From assembly GCA_031213475.1 (NCBI GenBank), contig JARUPZ010000025.1, forward strand, positions 8,764,592-8,828,591: 64,000 nt of DNA. The letters are read 5' to 3'. The first letter of the stretch is position 1. Each line of letters opens with the position of its first letter. The notes beneath the pieces are model-generated. The model saw nothing but the letters and a program-made list of their open reading frames with translations. It ran no database searches and was not told the origin of the DNA. A program made the position numbers and the translations under genes. Below, one piece after another: positions 63,540 through 64,000 of the stretch. Source of the stretch: Nereocystis luetkeana. Taxonomy: Eukaryota > Sar > Phaeophyceae > Laminariales > Laminariaceae.

Positions 63540-63970
63540 GACGGCAGTGGTTGATTGGCCAACTTTCCACCAATCAACGACGGCTGGCTGTGGCTGATTG
63601 AACAAGATACCGATTTGTGTGATTGGCCAAGTTGACCGTTGGTTTGGTTGAACGAGAAACGAACCAATGGTTGACCGTCGGTTTGATTGGACAAGGTACC
63701 AACCAGTGGTTGAGCGTTGGTTTGATCAGACAATACCAACCATAGATTGACCGTTGGTTTGATCGACCAAGTTGGCCACCGGTTCAATGCCATAACCAAC
63801 GGTTGTCCGTTGTTTTGATTGGATAATATACCAATCACAATGGGTGACCGTTGGTTACATCGGACAATATACAAGCCAATAGGTGACCGTCTATTTCAGT
63901 GGACAATATACCAGCCCATGTTGGTCGTTGGTTTGATTGGATAAGATATAAACCAATGGGGCTGACCGTT
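63540..63970. repeat. About 45-bp minisatellite, GGTTGACCGTTGGTTTGATT
   Basis: Units of TGACCGTTGGTTTGATTGG + ACAAnATACCAACCAATGG, about nine, to the window end region. Both CCAAT and ATTGG occur in many units. Confidence 0.85.
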
Positions 63971-64000
63971 CGTTGCACGCGTTACGCACTGCACGGCAAA

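Overview
This looks like nuclear DNA of a eukaryote, most likely a photosynthetic stramenopile such as a brown alga (moderate to low confidence). The clues are spliceable exons coding for about 27-residue ankyrin-type repeats of the GGHLEVLKWAR...CPW style, LINE reverse-transcriptase relics, tRNA-headed SINEs, and very dense simple repeats. I see no operons, no prokaryotic signals, no rRNA and no tRNA gene that folds cleanly. Nearly all of the window is repeats; protein-coding sequence is a few percent.

Genes. (1) A minus-strand gene opens with a 301-codon first exon (8217 down to 7315) ending in a GTAAGT donor, with a possible short second exon at 7127. (2) A minus-strand ankyrin-repeat gene runs from about 46961 down to 40312. 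Its exons at 45132-45041, 41529-41421 and 40676-40312 join in perfect phase and rebuild the repeat consensus across both junctions. Its introns are filled with mobile elements and minisatellites, and a decayed tandem array of exon end plus intron lies just downstream (40311-39305). Everything else that looks coding is LINE debris: a frameshifted reverse-transcriptase relic (32930-35400, +), two 3'-end fragments of a similar LINE (23160-23500 and 24870-25190, -), a second LINE type (45646-46300, +) and a third (60005-60365, -).

Repeats. I named the families for this report. A: about 110-bp MITE with TTACGGGGG ends at TA sites, 21 copies. B: about 95-bp near-perfect hairpin flanked by TTAA, piggyBac-like, 13 copies. 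C: a 250-750-bp element always abutting G/C-rich tracts, about 11 loci. D: element with GAYGCGTTCTACGATAGA ends. F: element with CCCTCTATAGTGCCGG ends whose interior expands into minisatellite. G: tRNA-like composite. H: hAT-like GGGTC-rich element. I: AGGGTGATAA-ended MITE. J: short TGTCCG hairpin. K: conserved 45-bp dispersed repeat. Also SINE-1 and SINE-2. Several are nested in one another, so a relative insertion history can be read.

The most unusual signal is a 9-bp word, TACCWGGTA, present about 49 times by hand count where about 0.5 is expected. In four repeat copies where an empty paralogue exists in the window, it is an extra 7 bp at a TA: TA becomes TA-CCWGG-TA. That is the form of a Tc1/mariner-type excision footprint, and the A/T ambiguity at the centre is what repair of a mismatched overhang would give. 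The window appears to carry dozens of scars of a TA-targeting transposon that is not itself present here.

Layout: 0-3 kb SINEs and MITEs; 3-6.7 kb no gene; 7-8.2 kb acidic, Ala-rich gene; 8.4-31 kb repeats; 31-35.4 kb hypothetical ORF and LINE relic; 36-39 kb minisatellites; 39.3-47 kb ankyrin gene with filled introns; 47-60 kb G-rich repeats, MITEs and microsatellites; 60-64 kb LINE end and four minisatellite families.
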